Source: Sphingobium sp. JS3065 | GTDB taxonomy: Bacteria > Pseudomonadota > Alphaproteobacteria > Sphingomonadales > Sphingomonadaceae | Reading direction: 5' to 3' | Length of the DNA stretch: 64,000 bases | Assembly: GCF_026427355.1 (NCBI RefSeq) | Contig: NZ_CP102664.1 | Location: forward strand, 3,227,501-3,291,500 | In this document: positions 8,820 to 17,765 of the stretch, one piece after another | Position numbering within the stretch: position 1 is the first letter of the stretch | How the letters are laid out: every line of letters starts with the position of its first letter | The notes under the pieces: generated by a model | What the model was told of the DNA's origin: nothing | What the model saw: the letters and a program-made list of their open reading frames with translations, nothing else | The model's database searches: none | Made by a program: the position numbers and the translations under genes

Positions 8820-9241
8820 GCGGCTTCCGCGCGCTGCAAGGCTCGAAGCTCGATTGTCCACCCGCGCGGCCGGGCTTTCCTCATGATGCGAAGCGGCGAG
8901 CCGAGCAGCTTCTCATTCAGTTCGGCCAGTGCGGTGTTCAGGGCTTTCCGCATAGAGCTTTCGGACGGCCCGCCCTCCGCATCATCATGAACATAGCTGA
9001 ATATCTCATAGGCTGAGACGACCCGAGGGGGCATGATCGACCGTCGAATAACATCCTGCTCCTCCAGGTAGCGAAGCCGAGAGGTCAAGATGTTGGCAGA
9101 GATTGCCGGATTCGCTGCTCTTATTCGCGAGAAGCGAGCAGGCCCTTCCAGGAGCGTTCTTATAATCGCGACAGTCCACTTCGTGGAAATGATCGCGTCG
9201 GCAATTGCCTGGGGATCGTCGGAAGGCGGGCGCCGCTTCAT
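8816..9241 (-). CDS. HxlR-type winged-helix regulator
   Basis: 141 residues from ATG 9241, overlapping the RND permease stop (ATGA). IISTKWTVAIIRTLLEGPARFSRIRAANPAISANILTSRLRYLEEQDVIRRS is a textbook HxlR/MarR-like winged helix, where the W-x3-I-x2-L-L-x-G-x-x-RF pattern is characteristic. The C-terminal half (EGGPSESSMRKALNTALAELNEKLLGSPL) departs from the family, so ligand or partner binding may differ. Its place inside the pump transcript, distal to the permease, suggests feedback control or control of a linked regulon; the divergent TetR is the likelier primary regulator. Confidence 0.75.
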   Translation of the reverse strand: MKRRPPSDDPQAIADAIISTKWTVAIIRTLLEGPARFSRIRAANPAISANILTSRLRYLEEQDVIRRSIMPPRVVSAYEIFSYVHDDAEGGPSESSMRKALNTALAELNEKLLGSPLRIMRKARPRGWTIELRALQRAEAA

Positions 9242-12200
9242 CCGCCCGGTGCCGCGTTCGCCGGACCCGAGCGCGCAACCAGTTCGCCCTCCTCGCGCGC
9301 CGGCGGCTTGATCCGGAACCATAACGCATACAGAGCGGGCAGGAACACGAGCGTCAGGATCGTCCCGCCCAGCGTGCCGCCGATGAGCGTGATCGCCATA
9401 GACCCCCAGAACACCGACTGGATAAGCGGGACGAAGGCCAGCACCGCTGCGAGAGCCGTGAGGATGACCGGACGCGAGCGCTGCACGGTGGCTTCGACGA
9501 CCGCCGCATAAGGGTCCGCTCCCGCCCTCTCATTGTCGTGGATCTGGCCGATCAGGATCAGCGTGTTGCGCATCAGGATACCGGCAAGCGAGATCAGCCC
9601 CAGGATGGCGTTGAAGCCGAACGGCGTGCCGGTGACGAGCAAGGTCGGCACGACGCCGATCAGCCCCAACGGCGCCGTCAGCAGTACGATCGCCATAGCC
9701 GACAGGCTGCGGACCTGCAGGATGATGACGACCATCATCAGCACGATCATGATCGGGAAGATCGGCGCGAGCGCCGCGTTCGCCTTGTTCGCCTCCTCGA
9801 TCGAGCCGGCCATGTCGATGCGGTATCCGCTCGGCAGATTCTTGATGATCGGCTGCAGCTTTTCAAGCATCGCGGTGGAGACATCCGGCGGCTGAAGTCC
9901 GTCGGCGATGTCGCCGCGCACGGTGATGGTCGGCACGCGGTCGCGGCGCTGGAGAATGGGATCTTCCATCCGCACTTCGAGCTTGCCGATCTGGCTGACC
10001 GGCACCCGTTCGCCATTCGCCCCGGTCAGCATATAATCGCCGATGCGGGCGGGATCGAGGCGGTCGGCGCCGCCGGACCGCGCGACCACATCAACGGTGC
10101 GGATATCCTCCCGTGCCTGACTGACCGTTGCGCCGGTCAGCAGGAACTGCATTTGTTCGGCGACGTCGGCTGAGGTCAGTCCCAGCGCGCGAAGGCGGTC
10201 CTGATCCAGAATGAAGCGTAGCGCCGGCGCACGATCGCCCCAATCGCTGTTGACCGTGCGCATCATCGGATCGCCTTCCATCACCTTCTGCACCCGCGCG
10301 GCGACGCTGCGGACGGTGTCGATGTCCGGGCCGTTGACGCGGAAGGCGACCGGGAACGGCGAAGGCGGCCCAAACACCAGTTGGGTGGCGCGGACGCGCG
10401 CGGCGGGCGCGAGACCGTCGGCAGCCGCCTGGCGTAGTTTGCGTTTCAGTGCCTCACGCTCATCCTCGTTGCGGGTGCGGACGATGATCTTGGCAAAGGA
10501 AGGGTCAGGCAGTTCGGGAGAAAGCGACATGTAGAAGCGGGGCGCGCCCTGACCGACATAGGTGGTGACGATCGCCGACTCCGACTGTCTGCGCAGCCAG
10601 GTCTCGACCTCGCGCGCGGCTTCGCTTGTGCGGCCGATCGCCGTGCCCTTCGGCATCTGCACTTCGACCAGCAGCTCGGGCCGGTCGGATGTGGGGAAGA
10701 ACTGCTTCTTTACCGGCCCCATGCCGACGCCCGCGATGAGGAAAGCGCCGAGCGTACTCAGCACGACCAGCTTCTTGCGGTGCACCGCCCAGGCGATGAT
10801 CCCCCGAACCTTCTCGTAGCGCGGCGTCCGATAGATGGCGGCATGGCCACCCTCCACGGGCTTGATCGCGGGCAGCAGCTTTACGCCCATATAGGGCGTA
10901 AAGATTACCGCCACGAACCAAGAGGCTATGAGCGCGAAGCCGACGACCCAAAAGATGTTACCGGCATATTCGCCGGCGCTCGATTGCGCGAAGCCCACGG
11001 GCATGAGACCAATGACCGTCACCAGCGTGCCCGCCAACATCGGTGCCGCGGTGTGGCTCCAGGCATAGGCCGAGGCACGGATGCGGTCGTAGCCCTCCTC
11101 CATCTTCACGACCATCATCTCGATCGCGATGATCGCGTCGTCGACCAGCAATCCCAGTGCGAGGATGAGGGCGCCAAGCGTGATGCGGTCGAACACGCGG
11201 TCGGTCGCCCACATGATCACGATCACGATCGCCAACGTCAGCGGCACCGCGGCGGCGACGACGATGCCGACGCGCCAGCCCAGGCTGATGAGGCTGACGA
11301 TCATCACGATCGCCAGCGCCTCCAGAAAGGTGTGCATGAACTGGTCGACGGCATCGCTGATGTTGACCGACTGGTCCGTCACGGTGCTCAGAGTCATGCC
11401 CAACGGGAGCTCTTCCCGAATCTTGTCGACCTCGGCGTTCAACGCTTTTCCAAGATCAAGGCCGTTCGAGCCGTCACGCATGACGACGCTGAGCAGAAGC
11501 GCCGGCTCACCTTCGCTACGGATCAGGAAGGAAGCGGGATCTTCGTAGCCACGCTTCACCTTCGCGACCTCGGACAAGCGCAGCGTGTTGCCGTTTGCGA
11601 CGATGGGCAGGTCCCTGATCTTCGACAGATCGTCGAATGCGCCATCGAGGCGCACCACGACCGACGGCCCCTTCGTCTCGATCGATCCGGCGGGCGTTAT
11701 GAGGTTTTGCTTTCCGAGCGCATCGAGGATCGCGCGAGGGGACACTCCCAGCGTGGCAAGCCGCTCCTCCGCAAACTCCACGTAGATGCGTTCGGGACGT
11801 TCCCCCAGAATCTTGATCTTGTTGACACCGGGAACGTGGAGCAGGCGTTGACGCAGGCTTTCGGCTTCGCGCGCCAGGTTGCGCTGCGGCTCGCCCTTTG
11901 CCTTCAGTGCGTAGAGCGCGAAGCTGACGTCGCCATATTCGTCGTCGACGAATGGCCCAATCACCCCACGCGGAAGCCTGGCCGTCTCGTCCTGGAGTTT
12001 TTTGCGCGCCTGATAGAATTGCTCGGGCACGTCCTTCGGCGGCGTCTGGTCGCGCAACGTCAGGGTCGTGAAGGCTAGCCCAGGGCGTGTGAACGTCTCG
12101 CTGCGGTCATACCAGCGCAGCTCCTGTAGCCGCTTTTCCAGCGGCTCGGCGACCTGATCCTGCATTTCCTGCGCGGTGGCGCCCGGCCAGGCCGTGACGA

Positions 12201-12369
12201 CGGTCAGGTTCTTGATCGTGAAGCTGGGATCTTCGGCTCGCCCGATCTGCAGGAAGGCGAAGACACCCGCGAGGATGATCATGATGAGGAAGAACAAGGT
12301 GACCGGCCTCTCGCGAACGGCCAGGGCGGAGAGATTGAAACGGCCAGGGCCTTCCGAAGGCGCGCTCAT
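9238..12369 (-). CDS. Efflux RND transporter permease (HAE family)
   Basis: 1043 residues, the usual length for a proton-driven RND drug pump. Visible parts: first transmembrane helix VTLFFLIMIILAGVFAFLQIGRAEDPSF, the porter domain with WPGATAQEMQDQVAEPLEKRL, the central helix TM4 with ALILALGLLVDDAIIAIEMM (the GxxxDDA proton-relay Asp pair), a second TM7-12 block starting KKLVVLSTLGAFLIAGVGM, and C-terminal AITLIGGTLGGTILTLVFLPALYALWF. It overlaps the adaptor stop by ATGA and the HxlR-like start by ATGA. With the adaptor and the divergent outer-membrane factor it forms a tripartite pump; substrates cannot be told from sequence. Confidence 0.95.
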   Translation of the reverse strand: MSAPSEGPGRFNLSALAVRERPVTLFFLIMIILAGVFAFLQIGRAEDPSFTIKNLTVVTAWPGATAQEMQDQVAEPLEKRLQELRWYDRSETFTRPGLAFTTLTLRDQTPPKDVPEQFYQARKKLQDETARLPRGVIGPFVDDEYGDVSFALYALKAKGEPQRNLAREAESLRQRLLHVPGVNKIKILGERPERIYVEFAEERLATLGVSPRAILDALGKQNLITPAGSIETKGPSVVVRLDGAFDDLSKIRDLPIVANGNTLRLSEVAKVKRGYEDPASFLIRSEGEPALLLSVVMRDGSNGLDLGKALNAEVDKIREELPLGMTLSTVTDQSVNISDAVDQFMHTFLEALAIVMIVSLISLGWRVGIVVAAAVPLTLAIVIVIMWATDRVFDRITLGALILALGLLVDDAIIAIEMMVVKMEEGYDRIRASAYAWSHTAAPMLAGTLVTVIGLMPVGFAQSSAGEYAGNIFWVVGFALIASWFVAVIFTPYMGVKLLPAIKPVEGGHAAIYRTPRYEKVRGIIAWAVHRKKLVVLSTLGAFLIAGVGMGPVKKQFFPTSDRPELLVEVQMPKGTAIGRTSEAAREVETWLRRQSESAIVTTYVGQGAPRFYMSLSPELPDPSFAKIIVRTRNEDEREALKRKLRQAAADGLAPAARVRATQLVFGPPSPFPVAFRVNGPDIDTVRSVAARVQKVMEGDPMMRTVNSDWGDRAPALRFILDQDRLRALGLTSADVAEQMQFLLTGATVSQAREDIRTVDVVARSGGADRLDPARIGDYMLTGANGERVPVSQIGKLEVRMEDPILQRRDRVPTITVRGDIADGLQPPDVSTAMLEKLQPIIKNLPSGYRIDMAGSIEEANKANAALAPIFPIMIVLMMVVIILQVRSLSAMAIVLLTAPLGLIGVVPTLLVTGTPFGFNAILGLISLAGILMRNTLILIGQIHDNERAGADPYAAVVEATVQRSRPVILTALAAVLAFVPLIQSVFWGSMAITLIGGTLGGTILTLVFLPALYALWFRIKPPAREEGELVARSGPANAAPGG

Positions 12370-13436
12370 CGGGCGGCAATCCGAACGGGCTGGCCTTCAT
12401 GCAGCATGTGCGCACCCATCGCCACGAAGCGCTCGCCGGGCTTCAATCCGCCACTGATGGTGGCGGTCTCTTCACCCAGCGCCGCGATGCGCACAGGACG
12501 CCATGTCACCTTGGGCTGCGCGCCTGATTGCACCACCCATATGCCCGGTCCTTTGCCCACGTCGCGGATCGCGCCGAGCGGCACTTGGGTCCCACCGGCA
12601 TCACCGGGCATCGTGAGCGCTATGGTCACCGTCGATCCGAGCGGCGCACGGGCCGGCGCGCCGGCAAGGACGTAGCGTGCCTCGAAAGTGCGCGTGGCCG
12701 GATTGGCGGCATCGGAGAGCTGACGGAGCGTCGCGTCTCCGTTCGCACCCTGATAGGTTCGTGCCCGCGCTGAAGATCCGATGACGGGACGGACCGTTTC
12801 GGGAAGCTGCACCAGCGCCTCGCGCGGCCCCGAACGGGCGACGCGCACGACGACTTGTCCAGCGCCCACGACCTGCCCCGGCTCGGCCAGGGTTTCGACA
12901 ACCGTCCCGTCCGCATCCGCTACCAGCACGCTGTAGCCAGCTTCGTTCCGCGACACGCGCGCCTGCGCTTGTGCTGCGGAAAGCTCGGCACGGGCCGCGT
13001 CGGCGGCCGCCTTGGCCTGATCGTAAGACGAGGCCGAGATGGCCCCGGCCGCGACAAGATCACGCAAGCGGCGCTCATCGGCCGTCGTCTGCTGCGCGCG
13101 CGCCCGCGCGGCCTCGACCGTGCCGAGCGTGGCGCGCGTCGCCAGCGCAAGATCGGTCTGGTCGAGGCGCATAAGCGGCTGCCCCTGGCGCACGACATCG
13201 CCGGCATTTACGAGGCGTTCGATGATCTTCCCGCCGACCCGAAAGCCGAGGTCGCTCTGCACCCGCGCCGCGACGACGCCGGTAAACTCACGGTTCGCCT
13301 CACTTTCGGCCACCGGCGTCATCACGCGCACCAGCGGCGGTTTCGTGCGCGGATCGGTCTCCTGCTTCTGGCAGGCAGTAAGGGACGCAGAAAGCGACAG
13401 GGCGACGCACGCGATCTGGATTGGCCGACTCGACAC
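12366..13436 (-). CDS. RND efflux adaptor (membrane fusion lipoprotein)
   Basis: 356 residues. GTG start at 13436 with GGAGG 7 bases upstream. N-terminal lipoprotein signal ending SLTAC (Cys22). Domains in order: beta-barrel/lipoyl half (QSDLGFRVGGKIIERLVNAGDVVRQGQPLMRLDQTDL), an alpha-hairpin of about 70 residues rich in Ala/Gln/Arg, the second lipoyl half (SVLVADADGTVVETLAEPGQVVGAGQVVVRVA), then the barrel and membrane-proximal domain. It bridges the inner-membrane permease to the outer-membrane factor. The operator at 13479-13500 sits just upstream, between this gene and tetR. Confidence 0.93.
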   Translation of the reverse strand: MSSRPIQIACVALSLSASLTACQKQETDPRTKPPLVRVMTPVAESEANREFTGVVAARVQSDLGFRVGGKIIERLVNAGDVVRQGQPLMRLDQTDLALATRATLGTVEAARARAQQTTADERRLRDLVAAGAISASSYDQAKAAADAARAELSAAQAQARVSRNEAGYSVLVADADGTVVETLAEPGQVVGAGQVVVRVARSGPREALVQLPETVRPVIGSSARARTYQGANGDATLRQLSDAANPATRTFEARYVLAGAPARAPLGSTVTIALTMPGDAGGTQVPLGAIRDVGKGPGIWVVQSGAQPKVTWRPVRIAALGEETATISGGLKPGERFVAMGAHMLHEGQPVRIAAR

Positions 13437-13478
13437 AGAGAACCTCCAAGGGAATTTGGAGGACTATCTGTTGTCGTA

Positions 13479-13500
13479 TGACCGATTAGTCAACCGGTCA
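13479..13500. promoter_or_regulatory. Candidate TetR operator upstream of the adaptor gene
   Basis: TGACCG-N10-CGGTCA, a 22-bp inverted repeat in the 72-base gap between tetR and the adaptor. It has the same half-site and the same 10-base spacer as the site at 14166-14187, so both probably bind the TetR encoded between them. Confidence 0.6.
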
Positions 13501-13508
13501 CAGCGATT

Positions 13509-14126
13509 TTATGATGCCAGGCTGCGCAGGACGAGGCCCGTGACCTCAGTTTGGGCATCGGGCAGAAGCTCGAGATTTTGTTCCAGATGAAGGGGATGTA
13601 TGAACGGTGACATGGCATAGAAGATCGCGCGGCAGGTCTCGTCGAGCGGCGTCTTGCGCTCGAATTCACCGCTGTCCCGCCCGCTTTTGACGATCTCCTC
13701 AAGCATCTGCTTGAGCGTCTCTTGGTAACGGATGGTGGAACTCCACCGCTCGGTAGTCGCGTGTGTCGTAATGTCGTAGATTTTCCGATCCTGGAAAAGC
13801 AGCTCGAGTGTCAAGGTAGTTATCACTCTGAACATACGGCGCAACCGCTCGCTGGCGCTTCCGCCTTCATCAATAGCGACTCGTGTTTCGGCGACGATGT
13901 GTTCTAGGCGCGAACTGCAGATCGCCTCCCCGATCGCCTGTTTCGATTCGAAGAAGCGGTAGATGTAGGCCTTGGAGAAACCAATCTCCCGAGCCAGGTC
14001 GGCTACGGTCGTCTTGCCATAGCCGTAACGGGCAAAATACTCGTTGGCAGCCTCGACGATCTGGTCGCGGACAGCATGCTCGGCCGGGCCACGTCCAGAT
14101 GGTGGGGGAGGAGTCTTGTCTTTCAT
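13509..14126 (-). CDS. TetR/AcrR-family repressor of the RND pump
   Basis: 205 residues. The N-terminal DNA-binding domain AANEYFARYGYGKTTVADLAREIGFSKAYIYRFFESKQAIGEAI has the classical TetR helix-turn-helix with the Y-x-Y-R/K-F-F ending. The C-terminal helical domain (RMFRVITTLTLELLFQDRKIYDI and later) is the usual ligand/dimer domain. It lies between the divergent outer-membrane factor and the pump genes and is flanked by two matching 22-bp inverted repeats, so autoregulation plus control of both transcripts is likely. Ligand unknown. Confidence 0.9.
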   Translation of the reverse strand: MKDKTPPPPSGRGPAEHAVRDQIVEAANEYFARYGYGKTTVADLAREIGFSKAYIYRFFESKQAIGEAICSSRLEHIVAETRVAIDEGGSASERLRRMFRVITTLTLELLFQDRKIYDITTHATTERWSSTIRYQETLKQMLEEIVKSGRDSGEFERKTPLDETCRAIFYAMSPFIHPLHLEQNLELLPDAQTEVTGLVLRSLAS

Positions 14127-14165
14127 GCTGGCTATATAACGCCACCCTTGCTGATTGACAAACGG

Positions 14166-14187
14166 TGACCATATCGACCATTGGTCA
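14166..14187. promoter_or_regulatory. Candidate TetR operator between tetR and the outer-membrane factor
   Basis: TGACCA-N10-TGGTCA, a perfect 22-bp inverted repeat 27 bases before the outer-membrane factor start. A nested GACCA-T-TGGTC palindrome occupies 14176-14186. Half-site and spacing match 13479-13500. Confidence 0.6.
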
Positions 14188-14214
14188 TATGTGCTTCAAC
14201 GAGTCGATCCGCCT

Positions 14215-15663
14215 ATGCGCTTCCAAACCATGCTGTCACCAACGCTGCTTGCCGTCCTGCTGGGCGGCTGTGCGGTAAGTCCGCGCTATGTTGAGCCAGC
14301 CTCCCATGCACCCGCTGCCTTCGTGACCGGCCCTGCCGTCGAGGCGCGGACCGCCTCGGCGGCGACTGCCGATCTTGTCGATTGGTGGCGCTCCTTCGAC
14401 GATCCGCTGCTCACCAGCCTCGTCGAGCGGGCGCTCGCGGAGAATCTCGATCTGCAACAGGCCGTCGCCCGGGTGTCGCAGGCGCGCGCTGCGCTAAAGG
14501 GCGCCAATGCCGCCTTGCTACCGTCGGGTCAGATCAGCGGGCAAGCGGGCGAGACCTACCAATCGCTTGAAACCCCCATTGGCCGCATTGGCAGCGCCTT
14601 TCCGCAGTTCGAGCGCTCGACCGAACTTTATGGGCTTGACCTCGGCGCAAGCTGGGAACTCGACCTGTTCGGTGGGCGCGATGCGGCGCGCGATGCGGCA
14701 CGGGCGGAGTGGCAGGCCTCGGCCGCTGGCGCGGTCGCTGCCCGGCTTGCCGTCGCGGCCCAGACCGCCGACACTTACATCATGATACGGGCGCTGCAGG
14801 CGCGCCTCGCCATCGCCCGCTCGCAGACCGAGACCCAGCAACGCCTGACAGACCTGGTGGCGCTCCAATATCGCAAAGGCGTGGCGGCCGAGTTGCAGCT
14901 GCGCCAGTCCGAAGGCGCACTGGCGCAGGTTCGGGCTTCGGTGCCGGCGCTTCAGAACGAACTCGATATCGCCATGAATGCGCTCGATGTGCTGATCGGC
15001 GTTCAGCCGGGCTCGACCCGATCGGAACTGGCACAATCCTCCCCGATACCGCTCGCCCCCGCGGTATCGACGGCGGGCGGACCGGCATCGCTGCTGCGAC
15101 GCCGGCCCGACATCATCGCGGCGGAGCGAACGCTCGCGGCTTCCAATGCCCGGATCGGTGCGGCGATGTCGGAATATTATCCCAAATTCTCGCTCAGCGG
15201 CCTGCTGGGCACGGCGACGACTGCTGCGGGCGGCCTCTTCACTGGCAACGCGACGCAGGCCAACGGGATATTCGGCCTGCGCTGGCGGTTGTTCGACTTC
15301 GGCCGCGTCGATGCCGAGATCAAGGCCGCCAAGGGCCGCAATGCCGAGGCGCTCGCAGCCTACCGCCAGACGGTATTGCGCGCCTCCCAGGACGTGGAGG
15401 ATGCCTTCTCCACGCTGGTGCAGCAGGAACAGCGCGCGGCGGTGCTGGGACAGGGTGAAACCTCGCTTACCCGGGCTCAGCAAGCGTCGCTTGCCGCCTA
15501 CAAGGGCGGCGCGGTCAGCCTGATCGAAGTGCTCGATGCGGATCGCCGGCTCCTGGAAACCCGCGATGGTGCGGTGCAGGCGCGAGCGGCCGCCGCTCGT
15601 GGCGCCGTCGCCTCATTCCGCGCGCTGGGTGGTGGATGGGCTGCGGCTTCGACGCAGAGATAA
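14215..15663 (+). CDS. RND outer-membrane factor lipoprotein (NodT/OprM family)
   Basis: 482 residues from ATG 14215; the frame extends to a TTG at 14155, but that would put the operator inside the gene and bury the signal peptide. MRFQTMLSPTLLAVLLGGC is a lipoprotein signal with LGGC lipobox. Two structural repeats of the TolC-like fold follow: VDWWRSFDDPLLTSLVERALAENLDLQQAVARV and later RRPDIIAAERTLAASNARIGAAMSEYYPKFSLSGLLG, the signature of the NodT family. It forms the outer-membrane exit duct of the pump encoded divergently. Confidence 0.93.
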   Translation: MRFQTMLSPTLLAVLLGGCAVSPRYVEPASHAPAAFVTGPAVEARTASAATADLVDWWRSFDDPLLTSLVERALAENLDLQQAVARVSQARAALKGANAALLPSGQISGQAGETYQSLETPIGRIGSAFPQFERSTELYGLDLGASWELDLFGGRDAARDAARAEWQASAAGAVAARLAVAAQTADTYIMIRALQARLAIARSQTETQQRLTDLVALQYRKGVAAELQLRQSEGALAQVRASVPALQNELDIAMNALDVLIGVQPGSTRSELAQSSPIPLAPAVSTAGGPASLLRRRPDIIAAERTLAASNARIGAAMSEYYPKFSLSGLLGTATTAAGGLFTGNATQANGIFGLRWRLFDFGRVDAEIKAAKGRNAEALAAYRQTVLRASQDVEDAFSTLVQQEQRAAVLGQGETSLTRAQQASLAAYKGGAVSLIEVLDADRRLLETRDGAVQARAAAARGAVASFRALGGGWAAASTQR

Positions 15664-15753
15664 ATCCAAAAACAGTGAGATGCAGCGATGGCACGCGCCG
15701 CCTCTCGGCCCGCTCTGCTCGCGGTAAACAAGGTGAGCATCCCGAGGGTACAT

Positions 15754-16650
15754 CTAATACGCCATAGCCACCGCCGGCGTGGCGTGCAGCCGTTCGATAT
15801 CCTGCCTTGGGGGTGCACCGAACATCCGCCGATATTCGCGGCTGAACTGGGATGGGCTTTCGTAACCGACCGTGAAGCCCGCCGTGCCTGCTGTCGCACC
15901 CTCGACAAGCATAAGACGGCGCGCTTCCTGTAGTCGCAACTGCTTCTGATATTCGAGCGGCGTCATCCGCGTGATCGCCTTGAAATGCGCGTGCAGCGAG
16001 GAAGGGCTCATGCCGGCTTCCGCAGCTATGTCATCGATGCGGATTTGGCTGTCGTAACGCTGGCGGATCGCAGCAATGGCGCGGCTTACCTGATCGAGGT
16101 GACTGCCCAAGGTCGCGAGGTGGCGTAATATCTGCCCATGTGGGCCGTGGAGCAGGCGATAAAGTATTTCGCGTTCGATGAGCGGCGCCAGCGCATCGAT
16201 AGTGTCGGGACGGTCGAGTAGCCGGACCAGTCGGCAAGCCGCGTCGATGAGATCAGGGTCGCTTGGATAGACCCCCAGCACCGGCAGATCGGTGCGTCGG
16301 GCCGCGTCGCCATCTTCCACCATCAGTTCCGCGAAGATTGTGGGATCGAAGTCGATCTTGCAGCAGAGATAGGGTTTGTCTGCACTGGCCTCGGTGATGT
16401 TGCACACCAGCGGCATGTCCACCGAAACGACCAGATAGTGCGCGGCATCGTACACTACGCTGTGATCACCAATCGACACCCGGTTCGATCCTTGGGCAAT
16501 CAGGCACAATCCGGCTTCATAGATGACCGGCATCGGAATAACCGGCTGATCGGCGTGAACCAGTGACAGGCGAGGCATAGCGGTGGCGCAAAGGCCCGGG
16601 CCAGCCACGTGACGTTCAATAGCTTGCGCCAGTTCGGCAATTCTATCCAT
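15754..16650 (-). CDS. AraC-family regulator (AraC_N cupin type)
   Basis: 298 residues. The N-terminal AraC_N domain has PMPVIYEAGLCLIAQGSNRVSIGDHSVVYDAAHYLVVSVDMPL. The C-terminal AraC/XylS double helix-turn-helix has RIDDIAAEAGMSPSSLHAHFKAITRMTPLEYQKQLRLQEARRLML and VGYESPSQFSREYRRMFG. It is divergent from an SDR gene across a 150-base gap holding a 9-bp direct repeat in 21-bp phase, the usual geometry for AraC half-sites. It is a close relative in layout of the AraC/SDR pair at 33813/34880. Inducer unknown. Confidence 0.92.
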   Translation of the reverse strand: MDRIAELAQAIERHVAGPGLCATAMPRLSLVHADQPVIPMPVIYEAGLCLIAQGSNRVSIGDHSVVYDAAHYLVVSVDMPLVCNITEASADKPYLCCKIDFDPTIFAELMVEDGDAARRTDLPVLGVYPSDPDLIDAACRLVRLLDRPDTIDALAPLIEREILYRLLHGPHGQILRHLATLGSHLDQVSRAIAAIRQRYDSQIRIDDIAAEAGMSPSSLHAHFKAITRMTPLEYQKQLRLQEARRLMLVEGATAGTAGFTVGYESPSQFSREYRRMFGAPPRQDIERLHATPAVAMAY

Positions 16651-16704
16651 AGGTCCATATTCGACGATGCCGTTCCGTCGCGCAAGCAGCGCGCCATCAA
16701 TCCT

Positions 16705-16734
16705 GGAGGATCGTGCAAATCATTCGGAGGATCG
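16705..16734. promoter_or_regulatory. Direct repeat, candidate AraC binding site
   Basis: GGAGGATCG at 16705-16713 and again at 16726-16734, 21 bases start to start (two helical turns, same face), between the divergent AraC and SDR genes. Confidence 0.55.
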
Positions 16735-16800
16735 CTCTATCGCCCCATACCAATGCTGCGCCATTTGTATGCCATCACTTAAGAACGGAAAAGAAGCATC

Positions 16801-17526
16801 ATGATGCATACTATCGACAAGGTTGTGCTGATCACCGGGGCATCGAGCGGCATCGGCGAAGCGACCACACGTGAGTTGGTGGCAGCAGGCGCACGGCTGT
16901 TTATCGGTGCCCGCCGCACCGAGCGGCTGAAGGCGCTGGCGAACGAACTGGGCGAGAACGTCGCATGGCAGGAGCTCGACGTCACCGATGGCGCCGCGTT
17001 CGATGCGTTCGCTGATGCGGCGGAAGAACGGTTCGGTCGGATCGACGCGTTGGTCAACAACGCCGGCATCATGCCGCTTTCGATGCTTGCTTCCCTGAAG
17101 CGGGATGAGTGGAAGCGCATGATCGACGTGAACATTCACGGGGTTCTGAACGGCATTGCTGCAGTGCTGCCGCGCTTCGTTACACAGGAAAACGGGCATG
17201 TCATCAATGTCGCCTCGGTCGCCGCGCGCATCGTGACGCCCGCCTCGTCGGTCTACTCCGCGACCAAGCATGCCGTCCGCGTCATCACCGATGGTTTGCG
17301 TCAGGAACATAACAACATTCGCGCGACCCTCATATCGCCCGGGCCTACCACCAGCGAACTCGGTCACGACGTCTCTGATCCCGACATCGCGGCCTGGATC
17401 CAGCAAGGCATGCCGGACGCACAATCCCCTTTCGCGATCGCCCAGGCGATCCGCTATGCGCTTGAACAGCCTGACAACGTCGATGTCAGCGAGATGGTCG
17501 TCCGCCCGACGGCATCGCCGTTCTAG
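16801..17526 (+). CDS. SDR-family oxidoreductase
   Basis: 241 residues. Rossmann cofactor motif TGASSGIG near residue 12, NNAG at about 88, catalytic Ser (INVASVA region) and YSATK Tyr-x3-Lys, all as in classical short-chain dehydrogenases. Arg in GARRTER after the second strand suggests NADP preference (inference). Substrate unknown. Start is ATG 16801, or the next codon ATG 16804. It is divergent from the AraC gene and probably its target, and is followed by a large palindrome. Confidence 0.92.
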   Translation: MMHTIDKVVLITGASSGIGEATTRELVAAGARLFIGARRTERLKALANELGENVAWQELDVTDGAAFDAFADAAEERFGRIDALVNNAGIMPLSMLASLKRDEWKRMIDVNIHGVLNGIAAVLPRFVTQENGHVINVASVAARIVTPASSVYSATKHAVRVITDGLRQEHNNIRATLISPGPTTSELGHDVSDPDIAAWIQQGMPDAQSPFAIAQAIRYALEQPDNVDVSEMVVRPTASPF

Positions 17527-17561
17527 AGCGGTCGATCTGATTGAATCAGATCGACCGCTCT
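17525..17561. repeat. Intergenic palindrome, terminator/REP-like
   Basis: An 18-bp arm (17525-17542) is perfectly repeated inverted at 17544-17561, overlapping the SDR stop region, and is followed by TTCCTTTGTTTTACCGCGA. The arrangement resembles a dispersed alphaproteobacterial intergenic element (hairpin, then a TTTGTTTTA(C/G)CGC tract, then a conserved GGAAATCGCT end at about 17611). It can also act as a terminator for the SDR. Confidence 0.6.
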
Positions 17562-17765
17562 ATTCCTTTGTTTTACCGCGATTTCTTAAACGTCAGACAA
17601 TGCCATCTGACTGGAAATCGCTAAGCTTCCGTCAAGCCTCAGCCTTCGGTCCAAGACGGCCGAAGGCTGGCGACCGCCCACAAAACAGCGATCAGTCTCG
17701 GCAATTTCGGCAACTTATCAAGAGACGGCCTGCGTACCGACCATGTCGGCCTCCATCGCATTTTT

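Noticed and set aside
10780..12078. 432-codon plus-strand frame opposite the RND permease
   Set aside because: Antisense shadow of a well-supported gene; composition is His/Arg/Asp-rich with no domain.
14518..15483. 321-codon minus-strand frame opposite the outer-membrane factor
   Set aside because: Antisense shadow; the plus-strand lipoprotein gene explains the region.
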